Source: Candidatus Vecturithrix granuli
GTDB lineage: Bacteria > Moduliflexota > Moduliflexia > Moduliflexales > Moduliflexaceae
Direction: 5' to 3'
DNA: 64,000 bases
NCBI GenBank assembly: GCA_000739535.1
Contig: DF820468.1
Span: forward strand, 140,312 to 204,311
Part shown: one piece after another, positions 8,023 through 16,839 of the stretch
How the letters are laid out: every line of letters starts with the position of its first letter
Numbering within the stretch: the stretch's first letter is position 1
Notes under the pieces: generated by a model
What the model was told of the DNA's origin: nothing
The model's database searches: none
The model's input: the letters and a program-made list of their open reading frames with translations, nothing else
Position numbers and translations under genes: made by a program

Positions 8023-9200
8023 TTACGGTTTTTCCTTCAGCCATTTCTCATAATCGGCCTGTAATTTCGCTGCAAATTCTTCAGGAGTCAGCTTAAACGC
8101 TAACATTTCCTGACTGGCGACGGCGAGGGTATCAAAAAACGTGGGAGTGGCCCAGTCGAGATAATGACCGACGGTGTTAGTTTCATTCACGTCATTCCAG
8201 GCTTTCATAATGTCATAATACAACGTACCTTCTTGAAGCATGGAGAGATCTACCGGTACGGCTCCGGGTAGAATTTCCGCCTCGACAAACATCTTCTGGG
8301 TTTTTTCTGAGAGCATGACATCATTCAAGAATTTGGCAGCCAAATCCGCATTTGCCGACGCCGCATTAATCCCATAAGGCGTTCGCACGCCGCCAACCTG
8401 CAAAGCCATGCCTTTAGCCGGATCAACGGGCGGGAACGGAAAGAAGCCGAATTCAAGCGGCGATTCGTTTAATACACCCATAATCCAGCTCCCGGCGATC
8501 ATCATCGCGCCTTTGCCAGCGGCAAACAACTGCACCGAGTCATCGTAGCCGATGCCTGCGAATCCCGGCGTAAAATACTCTTTTTTGACCCAGTCCTGTA
8601 TGATTTTCGCACCTTCGATAGTGGATTGGCTTTCCCAGCTGACGTCATCAGCCCAGTTCATAATCATTTTGTCGAGATATTCTCGTCCTTCATATTCGGA
8701 GATCAGGGCATGTTCGATTTCGCCATACACATGAAATACCGGCCAGCGATCCAGGTTGCCGAAGGTCAGGGGCGTCTCGCCAGCAGCTTTAATCTTTTCC
8801 AATGCAGCTTCAAATTCCGCTAAACTTTTGGGGACACTGACGCCGATCTTCTCGAAAATTTGTTTGTTATAAAACACTCCGACTATTTCCCCGGAGGAAG
8901 AAATAGCGTACAAATTACCCTTTCCGAATACCTTGCCATCGGCGGTATAGCGGTTGCGGGTCAATAAGTCCGGAGAGAACAAACGTTCTGTCCACCCATA
9001 TTGCTCAGCATAGGCATCGAGCGGCAGAAGATAGCCGCCGCGTACTAAAGGCCCCATCATGGTTTCGCCGTTGTTAGACAGAATCACATCAGCCCCTTTC
9101 CCGGAACGCACTGCGGTCATGACCGCTGCCTTCGTATCTTCCAACGGGCGGGTTGTGCGTTCGACCTGACAATTATTTTGCGCTTCGAAATATACACGCA
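8023..9200 (-). pseudogene. extracellular solute-binding protein, 5'-truncated
   Basis: The frame from about residue FEAQNNCQVER onward is a normal family-1 sugar-binding protein: EDTKAAVMTAVRSGKGADV, GGYLLPLDAYAEQYGW, then FYNKQIFEKIGV, to a Lys-rich end. Such proteins begin with a signal peptide and about 40 mature residues before this point; none is present. The frame can be extended to an ATG at 9249, but that part overlaps the response-regulator gene in another frame and is not binding-protein sequence. The protein could not be exported. The damage probably disables the transporter whose two permeases follow. Confidence 0.75.
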
Positions 9201-9559
9201 TCCGAAATAATCGTCTTGAGTTCCTGAATGTTGACCGGTTTAATAACATACGCCAGCGGATGCAATTGCTCGGCTTGTTTCTGAAGTTCCGGATCAGTAT
9301 ACCCGGTCATAAAAATAATCGGCAGATCCTTATGAGTGGTCTGAATTTGCCGGGCAGTTTCAATGCCGTTGAGCATTCCAGCCAAACGAATATCCATCAG
9401 GATAAGATCAGGATTTTCCTGTTCGATGCTTGCGATAGCCTCTTCACCCGTCGGAACAATATTACTCACGTTATAACCAAACCGGGCAAGTTGGAGTTTC
9501 AAGTTCATAGCCGTGAGTGCTTCATCTTCAACTACTATAATTTTTCGAATCGATTTCAT
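9173..9559 (-). CDS. single-domain response regulator (CheY-like)
   Basis: A 128-residue receiver domain with the acidic pocket (VVEDE), the phosphorylatable Asp in LILMDIRLAG, the Thr in FMTGYTD and the Lys in YVIKPV. It starts one base after the stop of the histidine kinase (TAA C ATG), so the two are co-translated partners. The last residues (ACIFRSAK) are out-of-frame sequence of the adjoining binding-protein gene: the natural C-terminus was lost at the deletion junction near 9195-9200. The core fold should still be complete. With no output domain it may act by protein contact. Confidence 0.85.
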   Translation of the reverse strand: MKSIRKIIVVEDEALTAMNLKLQLARFGYNVSNIVPTGEEAIASIEQENPDLILMDIRLAGMLNGIETARQIQTTHKDLPIIFMTGYTDPELQKQAEQLHPLAYVIKPVNIQELKTIISDACIFRSAK

Positions 9560-9560
9560 G

Positions 9561-11168
9561 TTACACTCTCTCAGTATATAAATTATCTTTCAGACAAATC
9601 TGACATGTCACCCCCTGCCGAGTATCCCAGGTAATGCGTCCTTGCAGTTGGTGTTGGACAAGATTGATGATGGTTTGAATCCCTAAACTCTTTGCAGCGA
9701 CCAGATCAAAGTCAGCAGGAACGCCGACACCGTTATCAGAGATGATCAACGTAAGTTCTCCCTGATTGCTCCGGAAAAGCCGAAGGTGAATCGTTCCGGT
9801 TCTATCGCCGGGAAAGGCATATTTCAGGGCATTTGAAAGCAATTCAGTCGTCACCAAACCACAGGGAATCGCTGTATCAATCAGGATTTCCAATGGTTCA
9901 ATATCCAACCTGTAAGTGACCTTTTTTGAAATGACCCCATAACTACTCATGAGAAAGATGACAAGGTCATGCAGATACTCTCGCATATTGATGCGAGAGA
10001 GGTGCTGTGCCTGATACAACTTTTGGTGCACTAGCGACATGGCGTGAATTTTGGCTTCGATTTCCTGTGACAGGGCGATGATACGTTCATCACCCGTATA
10101 AGTCGCTCGCAGCATCAGCATTGAAACAATCACCTGCATGGTGTTTTTGGTACGATGATACAATTCCCGCAGCAAAACGGTTTTTTCTTCGAGCGATGTT
10201 TGTATTTGTTCTTCCATCTGCTTGCGTTCAGTGATATCCTGAAGAATACCAAACACAATCTGGTGCTGCGCATCATATTCAGCTATCGAATGAATAGCAA
10301 GGATCTGTCCGTCAATGGGGCGTTGAATCTTAAATTCGACGTCATACGGGTTGCCTTCTTCAATCAAGCTTTTCAGGGCCTTGTCAAGCAGAGGACGATA
10401 CTCTGCGAGAGGAATTTTTTGAACTTCAAGTATTGACCATTCAGTCTTGCCAAGGCCATAAACACGACGTGCGCCTTCAGAGGCGTACACCCTGTTTGTC
10501 GCTATATGAAATTCCCAATTACCGATTTTCGCCACGATTTCCGCTCTTTTTAAGCGCGATTCACTTGCCTGTAACGCCTCTTCTGCCCGTTTACGCACAA
10601 GTTGGTCAACCATCAATTTTCCCAACAGAACTGTCCCGACCGGATAGATCGTTATGACCGGCAGGCTGATTTTTGAAAGCACTCTCATTGCTAAGGGCCA
10701 GGGCAGCGACAACATCCAGAGCAGCATAGCAATATGGACGACGATTCCTAATGAGTATAATTCGCGCAGAGAAATATTTTCTAGCCCATGCTGCCGCTTA
10801 TGTCGCCATGCCAGGCCGATCGCACCCGATGTGAGAATTACCGCCGCACCAGTCCATGCTCCTGGGCCGCCCTGATATAACCGGAACAGCCCCGTGATAC
10901 CTACGGCGATCATTGTTGGAATTTCTCCGAAAAACAGTCCACCCACACCGAGCAACACTGAGCGGGTATCAAAAATCAGGCCGGGCATAAACTCCCAGGC
11001 GTTCAACATGACCGCTATTCCCATAATACCCAAAATAACGCCGGTAATAGTTTGCAGGATTATAGAGCGTTTAAAATGCCGGCTCAGAACAAAGGTATCG
11101 TAGAGCAGCCCTAAAACGACCAGGAGTGCAGCATTATTAACAAGTCCAATGAATGTTGTTGTATTCAT
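9561..11168 (-). CDS. membrane histidine kinase (LytS-like 5TM, PAS, HisKA_2/HATPase)
   Basis: A 535-residue protein. Residues 1-190 hold five or six membrane helices of the LytS/YhcK type, including GGLFFGEIPTMIAVGITGLFR. A PAS domain spans about 210-320, ending in ILQDITERKQ. The HisKA_2 dimerisation domain carries the phospho-His in LLRELYHRTKNTMQVI near residue 345. The ATPase domain shows TTELLSNALKYAFP (N box) and ISDNGVGVP (G1). It phosphorylates the response regulator encoded one base downstream. The signal is unknown. Confidence 0.9.
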   Translation of the reverse strand: MNTTTFIGLVNNAALLVVLGLLYDTFVLSRHFKRSIILQTITGVILGIMGIAVMLNAWEFMPGLIFDTRSVLLGVGGLFFGEIPTMIAVGITGLFRLYQGGPGAWTGAAVILTSGAIGLAWRHKRQHGLENISLRELYSLGIVVHIAMLLWMLSLPWPLAMRVLSKISLPVITIYPVGTVLLGKLMVDQLVRKRAEEALQASESRLKRAEIVAKIGNWEFHIATNRVYASEGARRVYGLGKTEWSILEVQKIPLAEYRPLLDKALKSLIEEGNPYDVEFKIQRPIDGQILAIHSIAEYDAQHQIVFGILQDITERKQMEEQIQTSLEEKTVLLRELYHRTKNTMQVIVSMLMLRATYTGDERIIALSQEIEAKIHAMSLVHQKLYQAQHLSRINMREYLHDLVIFLMSSYGVISKKVTYRLDIEPLEILIDTAIPCGLVTTELLSNALKYAFPGDRTGTIHLRLFRSNQGELTLIISDNGVGVPADFDLVAAKSLGIQTIINLVQHQLQGRITWDTRQGVTCQICLKDNLYTERV

Positions 11169-11468
11169 GTTGAATTGTTCTTATATTATATGTTGAATGA
11201 TGAGCAGTAACGCTTTTTAGAAGTATCCGATTTTTTCGCAACATACCAGACTGTCATTTTTTTATATAATACGCATCTGAATTTGACAAGGAGAAAAATG
11301 TCACCCTTACATATTTTCCATTGACAGCAGAAGTACTTCACAGGACAAGGGATAAAAAAGAGAGTCAACAAACTACAGGAATAAAGAATAAGCAGGAATT
11401 TTCTGAGTTTTGCCAGCAAGAGTAGTTCTTAACAATCAAACATGAAAGAAAATTAGTGATTATGACTT
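11169..11468. other. intergenic region, no gene supported
   Basis: This 300-base divergent region lies between the kinase (minus) and the NimA-like gene (plus). It is A+T-rich and holds -10-like sequence (TATATAATAC, about 11261-11270) and two TTGACA boxes (11284 and 11321). A 77-codon minus-strand frame inside it has no protein-like character. No clear complete promoter can be assigned. Confidence 0.3.
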
Positions 11469-11948
11469 ATGCGCAGAAAAGATAAAGAAATCAAAAATAT
11501 GACAGCTATTGAAGCGATTATCAAGCGTGCTCAGGTGTGTCGGCTTGCGTGCGTGGATGATGGAAAACCCTATATTGTTCCGTTGTGTTTCGGATACGAA
11601 GCCGGCACGTTATATTTTCACGCGGCGCAAGCAGGGCGCAAACTCGACATCTTACGGAAGAATCCCCAGGTCTGTTTTGAATTTGATATTGATCAGGAAC
11701 TTGTACGCGGACAAAACGCCTGTGATTGGGGCATGAACTATCGTAGCATCATTGGTTTTGGTACAGCGAGCCTTCTTGAGACCCCTGAAGCCAAAAAAGC
11801 CGCGTTGGATTGCATCATGCAGCACTACGATGCTCCAGGACCTTATGAATATTCGGACGCAAGCCTTGCGCGTACGCTTGTGATCAAAGTGGACATTGAA
11901 CAGATGACCGGAAAAGCGGCAGGTTATGCCGTTGAAACCGAACAATAA
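11469..11948 (+). CDS. NimA-like pyridoxamine 5'-phosphate oxidase-fold flavoprotein
   Basis: A 159-residue protein with the start typical of the family (MRRKDKEI) and a split-barrel FMN-binding fold: PYIVPLCFGYEAGTLYFHAA, GRKLDILRKNPQVCFE, then YRSIIGFGTA. Members of this group bind flavin; some, like NimA, reduce nitroimidazoles, while most are of unknown substrate. The gene probably forms a unit with the rhomboid-like gene 25 bases downstream. Confidence 0.85.
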   Translation: MRRKDKEIKNMTAIEAIIKRAQVCRLACVDDGKPYIVPLCFGYEAGTLYFHAAQAGRKLDILRKNPQVCFEFDIDQELVRGQNACDWGMNYRSIIGFGTASLLETPEAKKAALDCIMQHYDAPGPYEYSDASLARTLVIKVDIEQMTGKAAGYAVETEQ

Positions 11949-11973
11949 ACGCGAGAACAATTCGGAGGTTTTC

Positions 11974-12777
11974 ATGTCGCTACTGGATAAATTGGAAAAA
12001 AAATATCGCCGCTTTGGCATCCCGAATCTCACACTGAATCTGGTGATAGGCCAATCCCTGGTCTATATTCTGACGCTGACAGAACGAGTGAACGTGAGTT
12101 TCTTGCTCCTTATTCCGAATAAAGTTTTGCAGGGCGAAATCTGGCGACTCTTCACGTTTGTGATCATGCCCCCCTTTACGCATCCGATTTTTATTTTTTT
12201 TGCGCTCTATTTATTTTATCTGATGGGCACATCGCTGGAAAATTATTGGGGCATCTTCCGCTACACGATTTTCTTCCTCATCGGATACGTCGCTACAGTG
12301 ATCGTCTCTTTTTTCACGCCGTATTATCCGGCAACAAACCTCTTTCTCGGAGGATCGATTTTTCTGGCGTTTGCCACGCTCAATCCCGATTTTGAATTAG
12401 CTCTGTTTTTTATTCTTCCGGTGAAAATTAAATGGCTGGCGTTGTTGACCTGGCTTGGGTATTTTTATCAGATCGGATTTGGCTCCTGGTCCACGCGCTT
12501 TATGGTATTGGCCTCAATTTGCAATTATCTGATATTTTTCAGCCAGGATATTGTGTTACGTATCCGTTCCCACCGCTGGCACATGGAACGGGAAGCACGA
12601 GCATTCTCACGCAAAAACGACCCTATTCATCGCTGTGTCATCTGCGGCATCACGGATAAAGATGACCCTGAAATGACGTTCCGCTATTGTACGAAATGCG
12701 AAGGTACGCCCTGTTATTGCAATCAGCACATTCACAATCACGAACATATTACGCGGAAAACCTTAGAGGAAAAATAA
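11974..12777 (+). CDS. rhomboid-like membrane protein with C-terminal cysteine cluster
   Basis: A 267-residue protein. A strong GGAGG before the ATG at 11974 fixes this start; an upstream ATG at 11926 lies inside the preceding gene. Residues 20-200 form six hydrophobic helices with the derlin/rhomboid arrangement (GEIWRLFTFVIMPP, then a short loop and YLFYLMGTSLE). The active-site GxSG of rhomboid proteases is replaced by LGGSIFLA, so it is probably not a protease. The C-terminal 50 residues carry two CxxC-like pairs and several His (CVICGITD to HIHNHEHI), which suggests metal binding on the cytoplasmic side. Confidence 0.7.
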   Translation: MSLLDKLEKKYRRFGIPNLTLNLVIGQSLVYILTLTERVNVSFLLLIPNKVLQGEIWRLFTFVIMPPFTHPIFIFFALYLFYLMGTSLENYWGIFRYTIFFLIGYVATVIVSFFTPYYPATNLFLGGSIFLAFATLNPDFELALFFILPVKIKWLALLTWLGYFYQIGFGSWSTRFMVLASICNYLIFFSQDIVLRIRSHRWHMEREARAFSRKNDPIHRCVICGITDKDDPEMTFRYCTKCEGTPCYCNQHIHNHEHITRKTLEEK

Positions 12778-12837
12778 CTTGAGGATCAGGCTTTGAAAGC
12801 CCAGATACGCTTTTAAATTCAAAATTTTAAAACATTC

Positions 12838-12870
12838 AAAACCCGGGTTTCTTGAAGAAACCCGGGTTTT
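12838..12870. terminator. bidirectional hairpin terminator, family A repeat
   Basis: A perfect 15-bp stem (12838-12852 with 12856-12870) built on AAACCCGGGTTTCTT, with a 3-base loop and T-runs on both outgoing strands. It lies between two convergent genes (stops at 12777 and 12879) and can serve both. Confidence 0.75.
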
Positions 12871-12878
12871 TCTGCTGG

Positions 12879-14519
12879 TTAGTGAAAGGATTTCTCCAGC
12901 AGATCGAGTAACGAAATCTCCGGTTCGGTTCGTCGCTCTTTTCTTGGCACAACCATAATCCTGCCACTTGTCTGTTCTTCAAAAATCACGACATCTTGCT
13001 CGTCCACACGCGAAATCGCACTCATGCCCTTGTTTTGCGCTTGCTTGAGCAGCGTCTCAAGCTCATCCAATCGCTCTTTCTGCACCATCAAGGCATTGGC
13101 CTGATGTTTAATGACCGTTTCCATCACGTGTTGCTTTTCAAGCAAGGCGATGAGCTCATCACTTTTCAGATCAGAAGGCAGCTCCGCCATGGCTTTAACA
13201 GGGACATCAGGATTCAGAGTGGTTTTTAATCGAGTAAGTTCCTGGTCAAGACGGGCAATCTGCGTTTTTTGCGCATCAAGTTGTTCTGACTGGTACGCGA
13301 CGACATTTTTTAAGATGCTGCCGTTATCAAGCAATTTCTCAACAATTTCATGCGACCGTTGAGGCGCCGGGATCATCTCCCGCAATGTTGCGATATTGGT
13401 TTCCAGAGAGGCGAGTTTTCCTTGAAATTCCTGATCCGGATGGTGTTGGATTTCTTCAACAGACTCCAGGGTTGTTTCAAGAGACGCCAACCTGGTTTGG
13501 ACATCCTGAACCGCCATATTTTGCGATTCCAGCGTGTGAAGTTTCCCGGAAATCGTGCTAAGTTGGTCTTCCAAATCCAGGCTGTCAAGTTTCGATTCCA
13601 GTCTGGCAAATTTTTGAGAAAGCACATCGAATTGTTGAGGCTGCGGAAGTTGCCCTTTCAATTCTTCCAGTTTTTGAGAAAGCGTGGAAACAGAGACCTG
13701 TTCAGTGACCGGCGGATTACGCAAGGCTTGTATGTCCGTTTCAACGTTTTCAAGGCGGGCATATAAGGCATTCACCTGCGTGTGAACCTGTTCGGCGGCC
13801 TGTTTCGAATGCTGGCTCATATCGGTCACAGAGGTTTGCAGTTGCGCCATTTTCGTTTCAATTACTACAAATTCTTGATCTGGACGCTGTAACGCAGCAA
13901 CATAGGCTTTGGACGCATCAACGGTTTGCTGAAGCTGTTCAAATTTTGTTTGCATCTGTGCCACCGCCAGTTTCAACCTTTCATTCTGCTGCTCTAACTC
14001 TTTGGTATAGGATTGGGTTTGGCGATATTCCTGTTCCCATTGCTGCCGGTTGTTCATTTCCTGTTTGAGTGAGCGTTCAAGTTCCGCAAGACGAATGGTC
14101 AGGGCGGTCAGATCAGGTGAAGGTTCTTTTGCAATTGGAGGTATTGTCTGCGAGGCTTCGTGTACCAACCGGTCGAGCACTTCCGGCGGCAAGGCAAGTT
14201 GACCTGGTACTTGCTGAGATGACGGGTTCTGGGTAGAACTTCCTTCAGGGACATGCAAATAATAAATCATGCCATTTTCATCTTCGAGCAGGGGAATCCG
14301 TTCGGTTGGAATCGCTTCAATCACCAGGGATTGATCTTCCGGCGGCGTATTGGAATAACGAATGACGCCTTCGCGGTCTTGCCAGCGGTAGATTTCCGCC
14401 GAGGGGGTCAGCACCCATCCCAGCAAGATCACGCAGAACAAGAGGGATAGAATAATCTTCCGCAAAGACATCGTTCCTAAAATATATGAAAGTATGCGAA
14501 CAGATATTGATGGTCTCAT
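12879..14519 (-). CDS. DUF4124 protein with long coiled coil
   Basis: A 546-residue exported or membrane-anchored protein. GGAGGG lies 8 bases before the ATG at 14519; a second ATG 16 codons in (14471) is also possible. A hydrophobic segment (KIILSLLFCVILLGWVL) is followed by AEIYRWQDREGVIRYSNTPP, the DUF4124 signature found near the N-terminus of many envelope proteins. Residues 130-500 are almost entirely heptad-like coiled coil rich in Gln, Glu, Leu and Lys. A structural or scaffolding role in the periplasm is plausible; the specific function is unknown. Confidence 0.75.
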   Translation of the reverse strand: MRPSISVRILSYILGTMSLRKIILSLLFCVILLGWVLTPSAEIYRWQDREGVIRYSNTPPEDQSLVIEAIPTERIPLLEDENGMIYYLHVPEGSSTQNPSSQQVPGQLALPPEVLDRLVHEASQTIPPIAKEPSPDLTALTIRLAELERSLKQEMNNRQQWEQEYRQTQSYTKELEQQNERLKLAVAQMQTKFEQLQQTVDASKAYVAALQRPDQEFVVIETKMAQLQTSVTDMSQHSKQAAEQVHTQVNALYARLENVETDIQALRNPPVTEQVSVSTLSQKLEELKGQLPQPQQFDVLSQKFARLESKLDSLDLEDQLSTISGKLHTLESQNMAVQDVQTRLASLETTLESVEEIQHHPDQEFQGKLASLETNIATLREMIPAPQRSHEIVEKLLDNGSILKNVVAYQSEQLDAQKTQIARLDQELTRLKTTLNPDVPVKAMAELPSDLKSDELIALLEKQHVMETVIKHQANALMVQKERLDELETLLKQAQNKGMSAISRVDEQDVVIFEEQTSGRIMVVPRKERRTEPEISLLDLLEKSFH

Positions 14520-14670
14520 CGGATATTCCCTCCTTCAAAATGGGTTCGTAGGCCCAACTTCGGTCGGAAAACCTCGCTCAAGCGAGCACCACACACCTCT
14601 GGTCAGGCACTACCAACAACACGGGGTACTTCAAAAGAAAATTCTTACTCATTCTTCATTCTTGCAGCTA

Positions 14671-14699
14671 TTTAAATACTCTTATCAGACAGATGTCAA
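14671..14699 (-). promoter_or_regulatory. candidate promoter for the DUF4124 coiled-coil gene
   Basis: On the minus strand TTGACA (14699-14694) is followed after 17 bases by TTTAAA (14676-14671). It lies about 150 bases upstream of the coiled-coil gene. The remaining 14520-14670 stretch has only a short GCTCAAGCGAGC-type inverted repeat. Confidence 0.4.
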
Positions 14700-14756
14700 G
14701 AAAAACTTCTGGAAGCATCTTCTTTCGTGTACCTTTTCGCCCGGTACAAAAGCTGA

Positions 14757-15062
14757 TCAGGCGTTTGGTTTGACAGGCAAGGCTGCGCCTTCGCCAACAA
14801 CTGTCGTCCACGGACGCACACGCCAGCGTGTCACAAGGCCGTTTTTGACGTAGGGATCAGCAGCCGCGAACTGTTCCGCGACTTTCGCGGATTCTCCGCG
14901 AAAGAGCAATACGGCGCCATCCACCGGGTCAGCTAAAGCACCGCCGAGGATCAGTTCGCCTCGGGCGAGGAACTGCCAGCAGAGTCTCAGATGCTCAGTT
15001 CGGAACTGGGCTCTTCGTTTAACATAGTCGGGAACAACGTCATAGAATAATAGATAGTGCAT
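14757..15062 (-). CDS. YciI-family protein
   Basis: A 101-residue protein of the YciI-like dimeric alpha/beta-barrel fold: MHYLLFYDVVPDYV start, FRTEHLR with a conserved His, and GELILGGALADP. GGAGACCTT before the ATG at 15062 selects this start over an upstream one at 15101. The family includes small enzymes and domains of uncertain activity. It is the last of a group of small minus-strand genes. Confidence 0.8.
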   Translation of the reverse strand: MHYLLFYDVVPDYVKRRAQFRTEHLRLCWQFLARGELILGGALADPVDGAVLLFRGESAKVAEQFAAADPYVKNGLVTRWRVRPWTTVVGEGAALPVKPNA

Positions 15063-15205
15063 AAGGTCTCCTTGCATGGGAAAACGTATAATCGGCGTCA
15101 ATGTCCACCAACGCTAAGAGAAATATTGTCCATATTCATCACGGCAGTTTCGAGACACCCATACCGACCACACCTTTTCTCTTGGGTTTATCCATGCTTC
15201 CATCA

Positions 15206-15514
15206 TTATTGAGGCGCCTTCTTGACATCGTAATGCCTCGCAATTGGCTCAACTTTGGAGAGAAAGCGTCTCGCTTCCGGCTCGAACACAGGCACATCAT
15301 ACTCAGGACCAGCAAAGGCTTTCACGGCATCCAGCGACTCAAACAAGTTCACGGCGACAAATTCGGTTTCGTCCTGACTGTCGTGGCGAAGAATGTAGCC
15401 GCCGCGATACCCGTCTATTTTCTGAAGCCCGGGGTAAACAACTTCCCGCAGCAATTTTTCATAGGCGTCGGCATTCTCAACATTAGTCCATCCTCTCCAA
15501 ACTCGCGCAATCAT
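15206..15514 (-). CDS. antibiotic-biosynthesis-monooxygenase (ABM) fold protein
   Basis: A 102-residue protein beginning MIARVWRGWTNVENADAYE, with KLLREVVYPGLQKIDGYRGG and RHDSQDETEFVAVNLFESLDAV. This is the ferredoxin-like alpha/beta fold of the ABM and related stress-responsive monooxygenase or haem-degrading families. GGAGGAAAA precedes the ATG. A longer frame extends upstream but overlaps the cupin gene and has no support. The substrate is unknown. Confidence 0.8.
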   Translation of the reverse strand: MIARVWRGWTNVENADAYEKLLREVVYPGLQKIDGYRGGYILRHDSQDETEFVAVNLFESLDAVKAFAGPEYDVPVFEPEARRFLSKVEPIARHYDVKKAPQ

Positions 15515-15554
15515 TATATTTTCCTCCTTTCGAGAATCTTGGGTGTACGACCGG

Positions 15555-15938
15555 CTATTCAGCGTCACCCGTTGGAATAATCCCAACACGCTCCACCATA
15601 AGAATGATCGTTTTTTCTGGCGCTCTCGTTCTGTGGACGACGCCCTTTGGGACAACGTAGCCTTGTTGCGGGTGGAGTTCGATTGACTTGCCATCATCCG
15701 TATCAACAATAAGTTTCCCTTCAAGCGTAAAAAAGAGTTCATCGTCATTGTCATGCTTATGCCAGTGATATTCACCCTGGACGATCCCCAGTCGAACGAC
15801 AGACTCATTGACCTGGCATAAGGTTTGGTTGTACCAGGTATCTGTGCAAGCCTTAACCAATGATGGCACATCAATAAGCTCTAAGGGTGCATGTAAAATA
15901 TTCATGTGATTGACATAATGAAATTTTGAATCGCTCAT
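15555..15938 (-). CDS. small cupin protein
   Basis: A 127-residue single-domain cupin. The metal-binding motif 1 is in GEYHWHKHDNDDELFFTLEG (two His, one Glu) and motif 2 in GYVVPKGVVHRTRAP. GGAGGGTACACC stands before the ATG at 15938. It ends 40 bases before the ABM-fold gene, so the two are probably co-transcribed. Such small cupins often act as isomerases, dioxygenases or sugar-binding proteins; none can be chosen here. Confidence 0.85.
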   Translation of the reverse strand: MSDSKFHYVNHMNILHAPLELIDVPSLVKACTDTWYNQTLCQVNESVVRLGIVQGEYHWHKHDNDDELFFTLEGKLIVDTDDGKSIELHPQQGYVVPKGVVHRTRAPEKTIILMVERVGIIPTGDAE

Positions 15939-15989
15939 GGTGTACCCTCCTAAAGATGTTTGATTATCTGGATTTGATATAGCCGAACG

Positions 15990-16090
15990 ACCACGCATAA
16001 CGAGCCACAAAGGGCAGGCATCACCACACGTTGAGCATTTTTCTCGCCCATCTTTTCCGCTCCGGGGCAAGTAGATTGTTAGAATTCTTC
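15990..16090 (-). repeat. possible integron-cassette (attC-like) site after the PIN toxin gene
   Basis: Read on the minus strand, this stretch begins GAATTCTAACAATC and ends near CTCGTTATGCG. The 11 bases GTTAGAATTCT at 16078-16088 have their exact reverse complement at 16994-17004, on the far side of the toxin-antitoxin pair. This is the relation expected between the two ends of one gene cassette. The inner arms of the site are poorly complementary and the 7-base boxes depart from the GTTRRRY consensus, so the call is weak. Confidence 0.25.
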
Positions 16091-16096
16091 CCTCCC

Positions 16097-16582
16097 TTAC
16101 GATGTTATTTCTTTCGGGAGTTTTTCCTGTGTTACTATTTCCTGGACAATCTCTTCAGGCGTTTTGATGTCGAGTACGTCGCCAATTGCGAGAAAGTGTT
16201 CATCATACGCGATCAGTCCATCACAACCCCATATTTTGGCTGAAATGGCATGGGGTAAATCAGAGGCATCCGACAATTTCCGAAAGAGACGAGCATTAAT
16301 GGTGCGTTCAATCCGACTTAACAATGGGGTTACAGTGATATTCGTTTCCAAAATCATCCGTAACGCTTCTTTTCCATACAGATTTCCAACATCAAAATCA
16401 GGAGCATGTTCTAAGGCAAACAGATACGCCTCATGTAACGCATAAAATGAGGTCATGCTTTTCAGTTGTCCCCCGCGGATGTTCTCGAACAATCGTTGGA
16501 CATGAACAGAGCATTCCGGTTCTTTACTTCTCGCCAATGTATAAACCAAGAGTACCGAGGTGTCAATATAATACTGTTTCAT
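16097..16582 (-). CDS. PIN-domain toxin (VapC-like ribonuclease)
   Basis: A 161-residue protein starting MKQYYIDTSVLLVY, where the first catalytic Asp lies in YIDTS. DASDLPHAISA near residue 105 supplies further acidic residues and LIAYDEHFLAI the last Asp. VapC-like PIN toxins cut tRNA or rRNA. It starts 3 bases after the upstream antitoxin-like gene, as in toxin-antitoxin operons, and the pair is flanked by an 11-base inverted repeat. Confidence 0.85.
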   Translation of the reverse strand: MKQYYIDTSVLLVYTLARSKEPECSVHVQRLFENIRGGQLKSMTSFYALHEAYLFALEHAPDFDVGNLYGKEALRMILETNITVTPLLSRIERTINARLFRKLSDASDLPHAISAKIWGCDGLIAYDEHFLAIGDVLDIKTPEEIVQEIVTQEKLPKEITS

Positions 16583-16585
16583 ATC

Positions 16586-16798
16586 TTATGCGATCTTCGC
16601 TACTTCCTCTGTTGTTGACTGGAAATGATATTCTGGGATCGGTTCATTGGCAATAATTCGTTCCAGGCTCAATTGTTTGATCTGATGGACAACCTCTTGA
16701 AATGAGGTATAGTTCAGATATTTCCCAAAATCATCGATATTCACCAGAGGGAATGCGTTATTCGTATGCTCTTGTAAGTGTTCTGTCTGTATATTCAT
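16586..16798 (-). CDS. small antitoxin-like partner of the PIN toxin
   Basis: A 70-residue acidic-to-neutral protein (MNIQTEHLQEHTNN start, then TSFQEVVHQIKQLSLE) with no clear DNA-binding motif. Its position directly before a PIN toxin with a 3-base gap makes antitoxin the best assignment. The C-terminal part (EYHFQSTTEEVAKIA) would be the flexible toxin-binding tail. No named antitoxin family is recognised. Confidence 0.65.
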   Translation of the reverse strand: MNIQTEHLQEHTNNAFPLVNIDDFGKYLNYTSFQEVVHQIKQLSLERIIANEPIPEYHFQSTTEEVAKIA

Positions 16799-16839
16799 GA
16801 TAATGTTCCATGAATGCTTGATATTTATGTATTATCATG
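16796..16839. promoter_or_regulatory. candidate operator of the PIN toxin-antitoxin operon
   Basis: The nonamer CATGATAAT (16796-16804), which includes the antitoxin start codon, has its exact reverse complement ATTATCATG at 16831-16839. An inverted pair spanning the start region suits autoregulation by the antitoxin. Confidence 0.35.

Noticed and set aside
11186-11419. A 77-codon minus-strand ORF in the divergent intergenic region
   Set aside because: Cys- and Phe-rich random-looking translation, no ribosome site and no relation to neighbours.
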